Shown here: positions 6,054 through 7,079 of the stretch, in pieces
Layout: each line of letters starts with the position of its first letter
Numbering within the stretch: the stretch's first letter is position 1
Source of the DNA: Myxococcales bacterium
Lineage (GTDB): Bacteria; Myxococcota_A; Bradymonadia; Bradymonadales; Bradymonadaceae
Direction of reading: 5' to 3'
Length of the DNA: 7,079 nucleotides
Assembly: GCA_007120615.1 (NCBI GenBank)
Contig: SKNI01000188.1
Coordinates: 1 to 7,079, forward strand
Made by a program: the position numbers and the translations under genes
Notes under the pieces: generated by a model
Seen by the model: only the letters and a program-made list of their open reading frames with translations
Database searches by the model: none
What the model was told of the DNA's origin: nothing

Positions 6054-7079
6054 ATGACACTCCTTCCTCCTCGAGCAACAGCCGTCTTGCCCGTTCTGGC
6101 GATCTTAATCGCAATGACGTCCTGCGCCACACCGCGGACCTCCCCATCGTCTCCCGTCCCCGAACGATCCTGTTCCATGGTGGATGGAACCTACGAAAAC
6201 CTGCCCCTTTGTACCGTCCTCGAAGGTGACCTGGTACTGGAGCGCCTCGACGGCCACAGGCTCCCTGATTTACAAGCCCTTCACACCATCAAAGGCTCCC
6301 TGACGATTCGACAAAGCTATGATCTCAAGACCCTGCAGGGGCTGGAAAACCTCGTCGAAATCCACGGCGACCTTCACCTGATCAATCTCCCCAGATTGAC
6401 CACCGTGGAGCACCTGGGCTCGGGAGGACTGCAGGCACTCTACGGCGACCTTCATTTTGTGGAGGTGGGCATCGACGAGTGTCAGGCCTCTATTTTCCGG
6501 GCTCAAATCCAGACCCGTGGTGCTGCCTCCTCCGATACCTTTCTGGGCCTTATCGAGCATCCATCGGAATGCCAGTTGCCCGCCGCCAAAGAAAGGCTCG
6601 CCAACCCCCCGGTCGACGCCCTTCCCCCTTTCGATGAGATTCGCCGCGGCAACCTCCTGGAGGGCCTCCACCCCGAGTTGGCCGACCGAGCCCGCCTTCT
6701 CTACGCCCTGTTGGAGTCCGAGGGAATCGAGATCGTCTTCATCTCCGGCCACCGCCCTCACGACCCCAATTATCGACCCAATCGCAATGCGAGTTGGCAT
6801 AATCTGGGGATGGCCTTTGATCTCAACATCGTGGGGCGAACTTACTCCGTTTACGACGAAGACGCCGATACCTGGGCCCGAATCGGCGAGGTCGCCACCG
6901 GTCTCGGTATGATCTGGGGGATTCGCTACGACGATATCTTTCATTTCGAATGGCACCCGGGCTATCACTCCCGCATTCGTGAGCACGAATTCGAAGAATT
7001 TCAACGCCTGGCCGGCTCTTCGCTGGAAGAGCACCAGAGAGTATGGCACCTCTTTGACTCGGACCGCGCCGATCCCGAC
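6054..7079 (+). CDS. Lipoprotein with Receptor-L-like region and M15 (VanY/CwlK-like) zinc peptidase domain, 3' end outside window
   Basis: The frame is open from the ATG at 6054 to the last base (342 codons), so the end is missing. Residues 1-24 form a lipoprotein signal with a hydrophobic core (VLPVLAILIA) and lipobox MTSC (Cys24), pointing to an envelope lipoprotein. Residues about 57-145 carry spaced G-x-L-x-I/L units (EGDLVLE, KGSLTIR, HGDLHLI, YGDLHFV) like a Receptor L domain or short LRR-like solenoid. Cys40, Cys53, Cys143 and Cys173 could pair as disulfides. Residues about 205-301 form an M15 peptidase domain: FISGHRP (229-235), SWHNLGMAFDL with zinc ligands His249 and Asp256, and DDIFHFEW with zinc ligand His297 and catalytic-type Asp294. 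This family cleaves peptidoglycan stem peptides (DD-carboxypeptidase or L-Ala-D-Glu-type endopeptidase); the exact bond cannot be read here. No clear Shine-Dalgarno precedes 6054; in-frame ATGs at 6039 and 6021 are alternative starts and would extend the signal peptide. The gene is divergent from SRAP with 36 bases between the starts. Confidence 0.88.
   Translation, partial: MTLLPPRATAVLPVLAILIAMTSCATPRTSPSSPVPERSCSMVDGTYENLPLCTVLEGDLVLERLDGHRLPDLQALHTIKGSLTIRQSYDLKTLQGLENLVEIHGDLHLINLPRLTTVEHLGSGGLQALYGDLHFVEVGIDECQASIFRAQIQTRGAASSDTFLGLIEHPSECQLPAAKERLANPPVDALPPFDEIRRGNLLEGLHPELADRARLLYALLESEGIEIVFISGHRPHDPNYRPNRNASWHNLGMAFDLNIVGRTYSVYDEDADTWARIGEVATGLGMIWGIRYDDIFHFEWHPGYHSRIREHEFEEFQRLAGSSLEEHQRVWHLFDSDRADPD

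Noticed and set aside
5837..6229. Open frame of 130 codons on the + strand spanning the SRAP/M15 divergent region
   Set aside because: It overlaps both the SRAP 5' end and the M15 signal-peptide region in another frame, and its product is low in recognisable structure.
6270..7049. Long open frame (259 codons) on the - strand
   Set aside because: It is antisense to the L-domain/M15 lipoprotein, which has a signal peptide, lipobox and zinc-binding motifs. The antisense product is a codon-bias shadow.

Overview
The window looks like ordinary chromosome from a moderately GC-rich, free-living Gram-negative bacterium with many lipoproteins. A deltaproteobacterial or Bradymonadales/Myxococcota-like source fits: two lipobox-type outer lipoproteins, an orphan soluble PAS-GAF histidine kinase, a FAM20/HipA-like kinase-fold protein and a Receptor-L-like domain. 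This assignment is inference from gene style; no rRNA or marker gene is present. No mobile element, CRISPR array, tRNA or rRNA was seen.

Layout, left to right. (1) Positions 1-1101, + strand: the 3' part of a gene for an atypical kinase-fold protein (FAM20C/HipA/PI-kinase-like); its start lies outside the window. (2) Positions 1121-3295, - strand: a lipoprotein with a fibronectin-III-like module followed by a complete GH13 alpha-amylase-type catalytic domain. It converges on gene 1 with only 19 bases between the stops. (3) Positions 3296-3469: noncoding, holding a strong intrinsic terminator (a perfect 22-base dyad plus a T-tract) for the gene upstream on the - strand, and a smaller inverted repeat ahead of the amylase gene. 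(4) Positions 3470-5182, - strand: a cytoplasmic GAF-PAS-HisKA-HATPase sensor kinase with a cysteine cluster in the PAS region. (5) Positions 5183-5345: a leader with a good sigma70-like promoter for the kinase. (6) Positions 5346-6017, - strand: an SRAP/YedK/HMCES-type abasic-site protein with all key residues. (7) Positions 6054-7079, + strand, divergent from SRAP and cut by the window end: a lipoprotein fusing a Receptor-L-like leucine-rich region to an M15 (VanY/CwlK-like) zinc peptidase domain.

The genes do not form an obvious single pathway. SRAP and the sensor kinase are co-oriented, but the kinase appears to have its own promoter and terminator. The amylase lipoprotein and the M15 lipoprotein are both predicted cell-envelope enzymes, acting on alpha-glucans and peptidoglycan respectively. 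The most interesting items are the bacterial FAM20-like kinase, the L-domain/M15 fusion lipoprotein and the cysteine-rich PAS domain of the orphan kinase. I see no convincing multi-gene novel system.
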